Of a stretch of 64,000 bases of DNA, positions 37,560 to 47,687 are shown one piece after another (position 1 is the first letter of the stretch; the number at the start of each line of letters is the position of its first letter). Source of the stretch: Lepiota brunneoincarnata (Eukaryota > Basidiomycota > Agaricomycetes > Agaricales > Agaricaceae); contig JAEBUN010000007.1 in assembly GCA_023014365.1 (NCBI GenBank), forward strand, positions 744,001-808,000, read 5' to 3'. A model generated the notes under the pieces. The model was not told where the DNA came from, made no database searches, and saw only the letters and a program-made list of their open reading frames with translations. The position numbers were made by a program, and so were the translations under genes.

Positions 37560-37680
37560 GTGGTCCCAAAAACTTTCCTCCTGCAGTACGAAATCTGATC
37601 GAAATGAAAGCATGAGCTCCATAAGTACTCTCGGTCTATGCCAGGAGTATGAGAACCAGTGCAATCAAGTAGTTGCGCAT
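37560..37680 (-). pseudogene. Broken second copy of the small secreted peptide gene
   Basis: On the minus strand from 37680 the sequence reads MRNYLIALVLILLA and then a TAG stop, where the intact copy at 35100 reads MRSYLLTTLVLVFLAST. The following bases (gagctcatgc against cagctcccgc) and the upstream flank (agcggggttgggttgcggg against agcgaggattaggttgtgg) also align. A single change (TCG-like codon to TAG) ends the frame after 14 residues. The signal-peptide part is otherwise well conserved, so the loss may be recent. Confidence 0.55.
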
Positions 37681-38079
37681 TTCAAACGATAGTCGTGGGC
37701 AAAGCGGGGTTGGGTTGCGGGGGGGAGCTTGGGTACTTGGGTCAATGTGCGCCAGTACCCCAATTCCGTCATTCCGAAACAGGGGCGAACATGGGTGCCT
37801 AGCGCTAAACAGGAGCCATCGTCAATATTGACCACGCTAAGCCTATAAAAGCTAGCATCAAAGTTGTAGTAAAACATTAGACACCAACGCTATAACATAT
37901 AGTATTCCACACTCGAGGTTGCGATTCGGAATCATGTATATCAGTGAACATAATATAATAACAGTGTAATCCAGAATTTAAAAAAAATATTCAGCAGGTC
38001 CTGTTTGAATACAGCGCACCTGAGGTCACTACATTTCCGAGTAATCATCAACTTGTTTCTCTGGAATCCGTGACGAATA
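37681..38079. other. Intergenic region
   Basis: It has promoter-like sequence of the dead peptide copy at one side and the AT-rich 3' flank of the next gene at the other. No gene was seen. Confidence 0.45.
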
Positions 38080-39906
38080 TTAGCGTAGCTCCACAAACCG
38101 TGAGGGATATGGCTGACCTCTGACAGTAAAGGTATGCAGATCAAATTGTTGCATATCCCCATTGCGTTGTAGCATCAACAACAAGCTTAAACACAACGCC
38201 GTCACGGTTCCAACAATGACAGTCAGTGATATCAGGAAGGGTTTACTCGAGACTAGTGATTGCCTCTGCGTCTCACTCGTCGCGTTTTGAGTGATCGATG
38301 TTCGCGTTTGCTGACCGTCAAATCGCTCGGTGACTACACCACCAAGATACGCTTTCGCTACGGACTGCAGACCGACATTCATGTTGTGGTTGATCGCTTC
38401 CAGCGATAATGGTTTCCATGCCACGTTCGGACCACCAGCATACTTGGGACGTGGTCCGAGAAATAAGGATTGAGAATGGAGGGATATGGTCTCCAGGCCA
38501 AAAATGTCGGATTGTGTGGCCGCAACAAACGATTGAGAGAAAATAGCATTGGCAGCGGTTTGTGGGACGTTTCCCAATGGTGATGCTCCTTGGACCCGCC
38601 GAGTAAAGCGCAGAGTCCCCTTTTCAAGTACAACTTCCCCTAGGAATTTTTCAAAACGGGGCTCGCAAATTAGGGCACTTGCAAGGAACTCTTCAGTTAC
38701 TCTCCCAGACTTGTCCAACAGCGAGAATTTTGTGGATGGGAGGTCAGTCACGTCCAACACCACACTCTGATGAGCTCCTGAAAACCCGAAAAAGATGAAG
38801 GCCGCCGTCGAAATAGTGACTCTACCGCTAACCGTGAGGGGAAACACATTCCCTGAGAACTTATAAGTGGTGGTTAAAATAAATTGGGGTTTCGTTAACT
38901 CACCAAAACCGAGAGCCGGTAAATACTCAAAAGTGTTCATGACAGAATTGCCCAACATATTCCACCGACGCCCATTGATGAAAAACCCCTGTTTCGCTAG
39001 GATCAGGTCGGGTGGAATCGTGTTATTATGGTTATCGGGAGCACTCCAAACACAGTTGTAATCATATGTCACAACGTCCGTCGAGTACTTGATCGCCCCT
39101 TCCCGATATTCCAAACCCGACTGGGGCCAGGGAATGAGCATCTGGTTCTCCGCACTCTTATATCCGTATGTTCCATGCTCTGACTTCTCCAAACTCAGAA
39201 TGAGTTCTGCTCTTTTGGAGGCCAGGCCCTCGGTGGTAAAGTCAAGCCGGGGGGATAATGGGCCTCCAAGCGTCAGGTTGGCCAACTGGATCTCCTCCAA
39301 GTATTGTATTGTGACTGGGTTGATGGTGAGGACAGCGGAGCCTATCGGTCCCAAAGCCGCCAGGAATGCGACTGCTGCGAATGCTACGCGATGCCGACAA
39401 GTAGACGTGCGAGACACGAAATGCCTCGCTTGGGAAATCAACCCGCTTGTGACCACAGAAACCCTGTCCGTCGTCCCAGGCTCTAGAATTCCCGTGAGGC
39501 GATATTGTGCCATACATTCAGCACTAAACACACAAGCTGTCACGTCCTTAACAGCGAGAGCAGCCAGGCCATGCCATACGACTGCAATGGCAGTGATGAT
39601 TGCCTTGGCTTCTTGTATGGAAACCGAACTCCTGTCGTCCGAGGGGAGATGTATTGGCTTTCGAAGGCAACGTGTGCTGAGGATCAAGAAGCTGGTCTCA
39701 AGTATGAGAAACACGATGAAGCGCCAGATGAAAGCAAGTTTGTGGTCTCGGAGGCATCGGGTGCTATGGAGAGAGTCGAGAGGCTTTTGGAATTGTTTGG
39801 GCAGGTAGGAAATGGATGATTCATGATGCACTGAGAGGTCTACGCTGTAGAGGGGAACCGACTCTGAAATAGCCATAACTGGCGGGTTTCCAGAACTTGG
39901 AGTCAT
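38080..39906 (-). CDS. Single-unit member of a lineage-specific four-span membrane protein family, 608 aa
   Basis: A single uninterrupted exon starts at 39906 (MTPSSGNPPVMAIS). After a cytosolic head come spans FIWRFIVFLILETSFLIL, IITAIAVVWHGLAALAV and VAFAAVAFLAALGPIGSAVL, then an ectodomain of about 340 residues with N-glycosylation sites (NLTLGG, NNTIPP, NATSET), then a C-terminal span SLTVIVGTVTALCLSLLLML and a short tail. It shares with the fused gene at 40426-43844 the blocks TTDRVSVVTSGLI (there TTDKVSTLTSGIL), RAELILSLEKSEHGTYGYK-NQMLIPWP (there RAEIREGSLYGYK-NTMIPWP), the YSTDVVTYDYNC block (there YPTDLIRFSYQC), and LASALICEPRF (there LASAVICDPRF). It lacks the intron present in both units of the relative. 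The topology is receptor-like, but no ligand or enzyme motif is visible. Family name unknown to me. Confidence 0.7.
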   Translation of the reverse strand: MTPSSGNPPVMAISESVPLYSVDLSVHHESSISYLPKQFQKPLDSLHSTRCLRDHKLAFIWRFIVFLILETSFLILSTRCLRKPIHLPSDDRSSVSIQEAKAIITAIAVVWHGLAALAVKDVTACVFSAECMAQYRLTGILEPGTTDRVSVVTSGLISQARHFVSRTSTCRHRVAFAAVAFLAALGPIGSAVLTINPVTIQYLEEIQLANLTLGGPLSPRLDFTTEGLASKRAELILSLEKSEHGTYGYKSAENQMLIPWPQSGLEYREGAIKYSTDVVTYDYNCVWSAPDNHNNTIPPDLILAKQGFFINGRRWNMLGNSVMNTFEYLPALGFGELTKPQFILTTTYKFSGNVFPLTVSGRVTISTAAFIFFGFSGAHQSVVLDVTDLPSTKFSLLDKSGRVTEEFLASALICEPRFEKFLGEVVLEKGTLRFTRRVQGASPLGNVPQTAANAIFSQSFVAATQSDIFGLETISLHSQSLFLGPRPKYAGGPNVAWKPLSLEAINHNMNVGLQSVAKAYLGGVVTERFDGQQTRTSITQNATSETQRQSLVSSKPFLISLTVIVGTVTALCLSLLLMLQRNGDMQQFDLHTFTVRGQPYPSRFVELR

Positions 39907-40425
39907 GGCTGGTTGGTCCCCTTCCTCAGAACTCTCTTCTTATTTTCGCCTCCTGTGGGGTGTAGAGCATCATTTGTCATTGCATCAGGTAAGTATGCTC
40001 AGTGATAGGCGTTGCTGCGTAACGCGGGGGGAACACCAATCCTGAGCCAGGATCTAGCGCTGGCCTGTTGCTAGCCACGTAATTCGGCAATCAAAGGGAT
40101 TGTGATTTCGTCGCCAACGAATAAAGGCGATGTAACAAATGTTTAGAGTGGTGGAAACAAACTCTGGTGACAGTGAAGTGCCCGGGCCCCGAGGTGCAGC
40201 TGCAAGGTGCATGTGCTTGGGAGAATTTTCGAAAGGTGTACTATGGAACAGCAAGCCCAGTGATATCCGGAAAGTACGACTTTGAAACGAAGGGTTAGCG
40301 CACTAGGAGGAATCCGATCAGGGATACAAAATCCGACGCCCCGGGCTCACACAAAAGAAAACGAAATCCAAAACGTCCAATTGCGGTAGAAATACATCAA
40401 GCAGACACTACGATATGTCGCAAAA
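39907..40425. other. Intergenic region between the two family members
   Basis: The part from about 40240 to 40425 is the 3' flank that is repeated in the decayed copy at 33660-33840. No gene is visible. Confidence 0.5.
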
Positions 40426-43400
40426 CTACTCTCGCGCTTCTTTCTCTCGATGCATTGGCTTGTGTTCCTCGCGATCAAGTACTCCTATAACACCAGCCAA
40501 GCTAAATGCCTCCATGTCCTCCCACCTCGCAAAATAACCAACAGACCCAGCACAGAACAAAATCACAACAAAAAGTCCAATAGAGATCCAGAGCAGCGGC
40601 GGACTGGAAATGAACGCCGTTGTCGGAACCTGCCTGCTTCCAGCAACTGTCATCATCGACTGCACATAGACACCGTCACTTTCCGGTGACAGAGCATGAC
40701 CGGCACAATACGCCTTTGCTAAAGAGCCAATTAGCTCTCCCATACGGTGCTCGACATCGGGCATAGATGCGAGGTGTAATCCAGTCCCATTGACGATCGG
40801 GGTCCGACTCAGGGATGAGTCATTAGTGAATAGATACGCAGCGGCAAAGCTAATGAATCCATCGTCAATCAGGTCTTGTTCCTCGAAGACATCCTTCGCT
40901 CCTTGTTCGAACATAAATGCTGCGTCCGATGTGACAATGTTCCCGATTTGCGCTAGACCTCGTTTTACGACATCTAATCTTGCATTCGGGAGCAAGAGCG
41001 CCTCTCCGCCAGTGATTCGGAAACGCGGATCGCAAATCACTGCAGAAGCAAGTGGAGCAGTCAGGAGGGGGAAACCAGTGTCCCAGGAAGAAAAGTTCCA
41101 GCCCCCGTCTTTGTATGCGGCTGGGGAGTCTTCGAGATTCAGAACGCCCCACCAAGTGTAATTGTAAGTTCGGCGGCGAGAGTAATGCGTATCGTTGTGA
41201 CCCAGGAACAGGTAAGCTGATGCACCGTCACCGAGGGGGTTGGTCTCATACATGGCCGAAACCACTGGACACAATACATTATTTTTGATAAGTCCTCAAT
41301 CTCGTCAGAAGAAACAACTAATATACCTACCCCGTTGGCCAACATCCACAGACCATTCACGTCCACCAACACTCACAAGAGTGGTCGGTCTGATTTGCAG
41401 GAAATTGGGAACCTCCCTGCGGCATTCGTATGAAAAATCCACCACGTCTGTTGGGTATCGTATGGAAACTTCACCCTCCGATAGGTTGAACATTGGCCAA
41501 CCAATAATAGTATTGTTGGTCATGTTCAGCCCAAACTTTCCACCTTCCCGGAACTCGAGACGCGAGATAAGACTCGCGCGATCTTGTATCAAAGATATGT
41601 TTTTATCACCCATCCCAGTAATACGAGAGAAATTGGCAACCTTCAGAGTAGTCGCCTGATCCCGTGGTACTCTGGCCAAGGTAACAGTTCCAGGAACGAC
41701 GGATTTAATGACGAGAAGAACGAGGTGGGTGGCAAACGTAAACCTGAAAGCTCTCGATGCACCGGCAGAGCCTATGAGTGAGACACGATCTAGCATCCCA
41801 GCAGTGAGAGTAGAAACTTTATCGGTGAACCCAGTGACCAGCGTCCCGGAAGATTGAAGCAAATAACACCACTCGCTGGCAAAGACATGTTCGATGAGCC
41901 CGATGAGAGCTAGGAAAGATAGGAAGGTCCAAGAGATGAAGACAACCGTGAAGAGGGCGCGGGCGTCGTTGACGGCGAGAGGAAAGTTGACAAAAAATGG
42001 TCGAAGGGAATATGCAGCAAAGGCGATAAAGCCGCCCTCCACGATAAAGAAGCATGATATCCGAACGAGGAACTCCTGATGGGTGACCGTCTGGGTTCGT
42101 TCTTGATTACGGATAATCGTAGGGGGATAGGTATCTTCATCGTCCTCATCCAGTACTCTCATAATACTCGCGATTCCGAGAGGCTCCATCTTTTCCCATC
42201 TAACAACCCAATCTAGTGCCCCCATAGAACAGAAGGTGACTAGAAAGAGTCCCACTCCTATCCAAAAGGATAGACGGTTGGTAACGAGAGCCTTTGTTAT
42301 AACTTGTTTCTGGGCAGTGACTGAGGTTGTCGGCTGCCAATACCGACCGAGTTCGTCTCGAATTACTGAACGGGTGATGCCCGAACACATGGTTTTTGAG
42401 ACAGAGGCCATGAGGGTGTTCATGTTACGTTCGATCTCGGGTAGAGATAACACTCGCAGACCGCCCCCCGACGTAATCGAGTCAAGACTCAAGGAAGAGT
42501 CAGTGAGGAATGTATGGGCAGCAGCAAAGTTCATGCTACTACGATCGCCATTCGCAACGACAGCTGTGTCCTCGAAGATATCGAGACAACCATGCGTGAA
42601 CATCCACAAGGCGTTTACGAGAGCAATATTTCCGACACGCGGCAGCTCTGCCTGGGTAATGCCCAGACTGCCATCGGAACGGAGGATCGCATTTCCTCCA
42701 GTTAATCGATAATGTGGGTCACAAATAAGGACGGAAGCGAGTGGTTCGTGAATGGTCATGGTGGCATTATAATCCCAGAAGGAATATCCCGATGCGTTAT
42801 ACGTGGCAGGTATATTTTCCAAGTTGAGAACACCAGGCGGTTTCTCGGTTGGAGATATCTCAGAGCGATGGGTTTCGTTGTGTCCGAAAAAGAGGAAAGC
42901 GGTCGCACCATCCGTAATGTTGGGATTTCTGTCGACTGGATAGGATTCATACATTTGAGATACCGCTGGATATACTAAATGAGATGGGTTTCAGTGGCTA
43001 AGGCTGGGTCGTACGCACCCCTATAGAAGGAGCTGTTTGCACCGTCAGAGAATCCGACGCTGGTTGTCCAAATACGGCCGGAGATGCCAATGTGGAAGTT
43101 GGGAAGGAAGGTTGGTTGCTCCCGGCGACACTGGTATGAAAACCGGATGAGATCGGTAGGGTATTGAATAGAGGTCTCAATGTTGGACAGGTGCGCCACC
43201 GGCCAGGGGATCATGGTATTAGGCACCATTTTGTAACCGTAAAGGCTTCCCTCGCGTATCTCAGCCCGAGAGATGAGATAAGCTCTTCGCTGCAAGATCT
43301 CGAGACCCCGAGACCCACCAGAGTTATGGATGGAAAAATTAGCAACGTCGAGGGGGGTTATTACGTTGCGTGGGACAGTCGTAAGGATGATGGCACCGGG

Positions 43401-43844
43401 GACGACAGCCTGAATCGCCAAAATGGCTAGCTGGGTAACCACTGCGAGCCTAAAGGCCGGTGAGGCCTTGCGTGTCACAGCATGCTGGAGATAGGTCAGG
43501 ATACCACTCGTGAGTGTTGATACCTTGTCGGTGGTTCCTGTGACAAGTTCCCCCGAAGTTTCTAGCAGATGGTGCCACTCACTTGCCAGGCAATGTCCGA
43601 TGACTTTATCCAAAGTCAAGACGGCGAGGAAGTTCCAAACAATAAAGAGGGCTGCGAAGAAGGATCGGGAGTTTGTGAAAGAAAACTTCAAATCTGCGAA
43701 GACGGGTGTCTGAAAACAGAGCGCTGCGAGAACGAGGAAACCCCCTTCCAGCAGGAAGAAGAGGCATACGCGGAGATAATACTCCTGTCTGGTGACCGTC
43801 TGGATATTTTGCTTGTTCCTGACAATCGTATAGTGCGTCTTCAT
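40426..43844 (-). CDS. Tandem-fused membrane protein: two complete four-span units in one 1102-aa frame
   Basis: Three exons, 43844-43019, 42974-41331 and 41264-40426, total 3309 nt, exactly 1103 codons including the stop. Both introns have GT-AG ends and sit at the same place in each half, just before MYES/MYET. Unit 1 is residues 1 to about 557, unit 2 about 558-1102. Each unit has TIVRNK/TIIRNQ plus QTVT(R/H)QE, three spans (in unit 1 near residues 24-44, 61-82, 131-156), the block TDKVSTLT(S/A)G, a glycosylation-rich ectodomain with WP-LS-E-SI(R)YPTD and CRRE-P-FL, a GATAFLFFGHNETH/GASAYLFLGHNDTH block, and a final span (unit 1 near 510-530). The join, MRVLDEDDEDTYPPTIIRNQ, has no stop, no intergenic spacer and no start context. 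Intact throughout. Function unknown; a surface receptor or sensor is only an inference from topology. Confidence 0.75.
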
Positions 43845-44126
43845 CGCTTCTCAGCGGCGGTCGCAGAGGTAAAGCGGTGGTGTGAAGACAACAAGAGCAA
43901 GGAGCACCCAGGGTGCTCGAAGGATGAAGCCAGAGACTTGATCAAGTTGATATACGAGCGGCATGAGCTGAAACATGCACGAGGCTTCAGGCACGACGTA
44001 TTCAATAGTATGTTCTGTCAAGGGACCGAGTTCAAGCTACTCTGAAACGTTGATACTGGGCGTCTGTCAAAGGTGATTTGTTACGCGTGACGGCACTCAA
44101 CTCTCATCAAGGAACATACACAGGAG

Positions 44127-44884
44127 ATGAAGAACAAGAACAAGCAGACAAAATTCCCCGTCGTATGTGTTGCACATGCAGCTTAATACCATACTCAACT
44201 AACCTATACATAGGCGCGGATTAAAAAAATTATGCAAAAAGACGAAGAGGTCGGTAAAGTCGCTCAAGCTACGCCCGTTGTTATCTGTGCGCCCTCCCCC
44301 CCAAACGAAAACAACCCCGAATGAACCTCCCTAACTCGTCTGCATACAGCCAAAGCCCTCGAATTATTCCTCGCCCTTCTAGTCGAAGAAGCAAATAAAG
44401 TCACTACAGAGCGCGGCTCAAAGAAAGTCGAAGCCTATCACCTGTTCGGCTTATCTTTGAGAAACATACTCGTATACTCACTTCCCCCTCCCATTCGTAC
44501 AGGAAACATGCCGTGGAAACCACAGAGATGCTCGACTTTCTCAAAGAAATCGTCGAAGCTGTGCCAGATCCTAGCGCGGGAGGCACGATTGACCTCGAAG
44601 CCGAAAATGCCGATGGGCAAAAGAAGAAACGGGGTAAGGGAAAGAAGGCTGCTGGGGGCGAAGGTGGTGTGGGAGGGTCCGCGGAAGCGCCTAAACGGCG
44701 GAGAAAGAAGAAGGGTGAGATGCAGGAGGATGTGAGTGCGGGTGCAGGGCAACAGCGGCAGGGTGAAAACGGAAGTGGTGATGCTATGATGTATGATAGA
44801 GATGTGGACGAAGAAGGCGAGGACGAGCAGCACGCACGGCGGAGGAATTCAGATGACGACGAGGACGAATGGCAAGACCGGTGA
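44127..44884 (+). CDS. BUR6: NC2-alpha/DRAP1 histone-fold transcription repressor subunit
   Basis: Start at 44127 (MKNKNKQTKFPV) splices (about 44161-44213) to ARIKKIMQKDEEVGKVAQAT, a typical NC2-alpha/CBF-NF-Y histone fold, then (intron about 44286-44350) KALELFLALLVEEANKVTTERGSKKVEAYHL and (intron about 44442-44508) KHAVETTEMLDFLKEIVE. The C-terminal half is low-complexity: a Lys/Gly-rich stretch, PKRRRKKKGE and an acidic end (DEEGEDEQ, DDDEDEW). NC2-alpha pairs with NC2-beta and binds TBP at promoters, where it can repress or activate. The histone-fold residues fit the family. Stop TGA at 44882-44884. Convergent to SLD5 with 80 bp between stops. Confidence 0.9.
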
Positions 44885-44964
44885 GGCGTCAAGGATGATG
44901 TAGTGCTTCAAATATGTGATATAACGCTATTACGATGGATATTATAGAGGGGGGGTACAAGCTA

Positions 44965-45952
44965 TCATACAAGCTCAGCTTCGCCTCGCGCAATGAGGTG
45001 TTCGGCCACAGAAAAGTGAGTGAGGGAAATGTGGCCTTTCTGCATCTCATGGCGTGTTCCGCTGGTGCTTGGTGCTTAGTTAGGTCAGGGATAAGGCATT
45101 GGAAAAGCTCACTCGGGAAGAACGACCGGGGGACAGTCCTGGAGGGCATGCACAAAGACGGGCCGAGTGATATCGGGGATGCTCACTGCGCTCTTGAGCA
45201 AAGCGCATGGACTGAGTGGAAGGACATACTCATCGGGGGCATGTAATACGGGGATTCATCATCGAGGTGTCGCTGGGGCTCGGGGAGACTCTGGAGCACG
45301 GCAAAGTTGAAATGGCGGTCGGTGAGGTCTGCATGCCTGTGGCACAGTAAGTTGCCTAGTGGGTGTGCGAATGGCTGGTGCACGCACCGGGTGGCATGGT
45401 CGCGTTCCGAGGCAGTCAAGCGTGTTTGTACCTCGGCGTTCGATGTAATGTACCGTGCATATTTTTCAATCTGCATCACTCGATGTGGGCTTGGAAGAAA
45501 ATCGAATCGTCCCACACCACGTACCTTGTAGAGCCGGGTGCGGACGTAGGACCTGACGATAAACTTGACTCGTTCAACATCCATTTGTACAAGTGTTATC
45601 CTCAGATGCTCGTCCTCGGATGTCGAAGGGTCTCCTCGAAGCAGCTGCACCGCGTCTGACTGTCTGTGATGATTAGTGATAAAATACGCGATGAGAGTAG
45701 CAGTAGCAAGCAGACCTGCCTCCTGAGATGGTCCAGGATCGAAGACAGGAGTGCCTCTTGCGCAGGCAAGATATCCGGCGCGTGTCGCTCATTCATCCAG
45801 TGCCGTATTAATTGCTCCAGTGGCGTAGCCTCCGCCTCTGCCTGCGGCTGCCGCGGCGCAGAGACCACCATCTGCACGTCTCCATCATCGTCTGCATGAG
45901 CACTCCGTGGGCGATTGTGGCCGAGATCCCACTCAGCCTCCCAGTTGGCCAT
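44965..45952 (-). CDS. SLD5: GINS subunit Sld5 (GINS4), DNA replication initiation
   Basis: Start at 45952 (MANWEAEWDLG), acidic N-terminus, then ATPLEQLIRHWMNERHAPDILPAQEALLSSILDHLRRQ, which is the Sld5 A-domain start. After introns: SDAVQLLRGDP, LVQMDVERVKFIVRSYVRTRLYKV and EKYARYITSNAEVQTRLTASE, DLTDRHFNFAVLQSLPEPQRHLDDE, then the B domain RPVFVHALQDCPPVVLPDGTR and GHISLTHFSVAEHLIARGEAELV with TGA at 44965-44967. The RTRLYKVEKYA block is the family signature. The last intron uses the acceptor caccag, because it alone keeps the frame from LPD to GTRHEMQKGH. Sld5 with Psf1-3 forms GINS and joins Cdc45-MCM as the replicative helicase. Confidence 0.9.
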
Positions 45953-46493
45953 GGCTACTGGTAGTGGTGGCGGTCGAGGACAAAGATGTGTGATGGCAAC
46001 TGTCGGCCTGAGTCGCTACCTATGCCAACGACGAACGGTAGGGGGCCTCAACCCACGACCATGACTGCCACCACCGATCTGGAGCGTTATCGTGTACAGC
46101 CCGAAAGGATCAGTAACATTCCGGCTGTCTGCACTAGCAGCGGACCGCTCCTCCTCGCGCCTCCCCGCTGCTCTCAAACCACCACAAAATACCGTCCAAC
46201 AACGAAGATGAGAGCGAAGATGAGACTTATGCTACGAGGAGACCGCGCCGGTATCCAGTTCGTCGTTCCGCCCGATGTGAGCGCGTGGTCCACCCTCGCC
46301 AATGAGACAGTCGGCACCCATCGGCACATCCACCTGGGCATTACATATCCAGCAGGGCATCTCGATGACCTCTCGCAACGCGTCTCCATCCCTGCTCTCC
46401 CGCTCAATGCTAACGTCGGGCTGATCGGCCGAGAGCAGCAGTGACCATACAAAGCGGGCGCTTCTTTGCTTTATCTTTTTCCCCCCAGCATTC
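45953..46493. other. Divergent intergenic region with unresolved open frames
   Basis: It lies between the SLD5 start and the DUF3074 gene start. Overlapping open frames on both strands are present (for instance a minus-strand frame with MPCWICNAQVDVPMG and a plus-strand frame with GIQFVVPPDVSAWS). Neither can be linked to a known family, so I leave it as promoter sequence with possible untranslated exons. Confidence 0.4.
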
Positions 46494-47674
46494 ATGCCGA
46501 ACTTTTCTCCAACAGCAGCGGCTGCTGCTGCTGCTGCTGCTGCCTCAGAGACTACCCTCGTCTCGACCACCCCAAATGCAGCACCTCGCGAACGCGCTAT
46601 CAACTTTGCACCATCACTCCCGCTAGCCGCACCGGCACCAGCAGCCTCCTCTTCAACAAGACCTGGGCGCTCAGATCACCCTCCGCGGCTGCCCCGCGCG
46701 CTCTCTCTTGTCCCGGTCAAGCTCACGAGTACATTACTTCTACTACCAGTGCATTCGGATTAGCGATAAAATCTCTCCTAGATCTCCCGAAGAAGGAAGT
46801 CCTCATCGCAGAGGCAGAGATGCTCCTTTGTAACTCCCAGTCCTGGAAACTAGGCAAGACATACAGCGGCATCAAGACTTTCTCCCAACAACTCGAGACT
46901 GTAAACTCGTCGGACACCTGGTGCTGTGTCGCGAGCGAACACCCCACGACAGCTGAAATGCCCTACGCCAAATTCTGGACAAAGATGAGCAGGGACAGGA
47001 TCCGCAACCAGCAAAAGTGCGATCTTTTGTTCGCTCTGCGTCCCATCTGACGACGTGAGGTGGCGGGTTGTGGTGGTTACAACAGGTACACGCCCGAGAT
47101 CACTTCCGTCACCGATATCAAACTCTTGTCCAAGTCACAGTCTATCTGGTCCGTCTCCTACGACTTTGGCTCGCCCCTTTCCCCGCGCGTCTTTACCATG
47201 CTCCAGATTGTCAAACTCATTGACACCATACCTGGTGCTCGGACAGGGTGCGCGTGTGTGGCCCCCCCCACTCAGACAAACCTCGCTCAGATCACTCTAT
47301 AGCATCGCCATCACGATCCCAGTCGATCTGAACACCTCTTCGGAAAACCTTGCCGTCCTCGAAGAACTCGGTGTCAAGGGCCGCTTTGTGACCGCAGAAC
47401 ACCTGAAAGAATATGAGGAAGGCAGAACTATGGAATGGAGGAAGATCATATGTGGGGACTTTGGAGGGCTTGTGCCCAAGTTTTGTGTTCGAAGATCAAT
47501 GCCCGAGAAGCTAGCAATGGTCAGTCAGCTCATTCCTCCACTGTCACCAACCTCACCCTACGACCGGCTGTGAAGGATGCATATCGTTTTATACAATGGG
47601 TGTATCAGCCAGAGGATGCACTGCCGCAACCACAACCGCAACCGCAGCAGCAGCAACCGGAAGGCAGCAGCTAA
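46494..47674 (+). CDS. DUF3074 (START-like) domain protein
   Basis: The frame starting at 46494 (MPNFSPT followed by a run of ten Ala coded by a GCT/GCG repeat) is Ser/Pro/Ala-rich. A short intron near 46700-46735 would join it to AFGLAIKSLLDLPKKEV. Then come the DUF3074 blocks: SWKLGKTYSGIKTFSQQLE, DTWCCVASEHPT, FWTKMSRDRIRNQQ, and after an intron, TPEITSVTDIKLLSKSQSIW, VSYDFGSPLSPRVFTMLQIV, SIAITIPVDLNTSSENLAV, VKGRFVTAEHLKEYEEG, EWRKIICGDFGGLVPKFC, RRSMPEKLAM, and DAYRFIQWVYQPED. The domain resembles START/Bet v1 folds that hold lipids, but its ligand in fungi is unknown. A Pro-Gln repeat ends the protein. Splice sites in the first third are uncertain. It ends 13 bp before the Dap1 gene, which runs towards it. 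Confidence 0.7.
46505..46541 (+). repeat. Trinucleotide (GCT/CAG-type) repeat coding poly-Ala
   Basis: A pure run of about eight GCT triplets, flanked by interrupted copies, lies in the first exon of the DUF3074 gene. Read on this strand it gives poly-Ala. Such runs vary in length between strains. Confidence 0.6.
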
Positions 47675-47687
47675 ATTATCTACATGC

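Noticed and set aside
39089..39808. Plus-strand frame of 239 codons
   Set aside because: It is the antisense of the conserved 608-aa membrane protein. It has no start context or family resemblance.
42000..42200. Two separate genes in place of the fused one
   Set aside because: No stop codon lies between the units, and the distance between the end of unit 1 and the N-terminal motif of unit 2 leaves no room for a promoter or 3' untranslated region. Kept as the stated refutation case.
44404..44892. Minus-strand frame of 162 codons rich in Ser and Pro
   Set aside because: Reverse of the low-complexity Lys/Gly/Asp tail of NC2-alpha.
46232..46603. Minus-strand frame of 123 codons with CWICNAQVDVPMG, opposite the DUF3074 start
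   Set aside because: Half of it is the reverse of the Ala-repeat exon, and the CxxC part cannot be extended into any zinc domain I know. No splice partner on either side.
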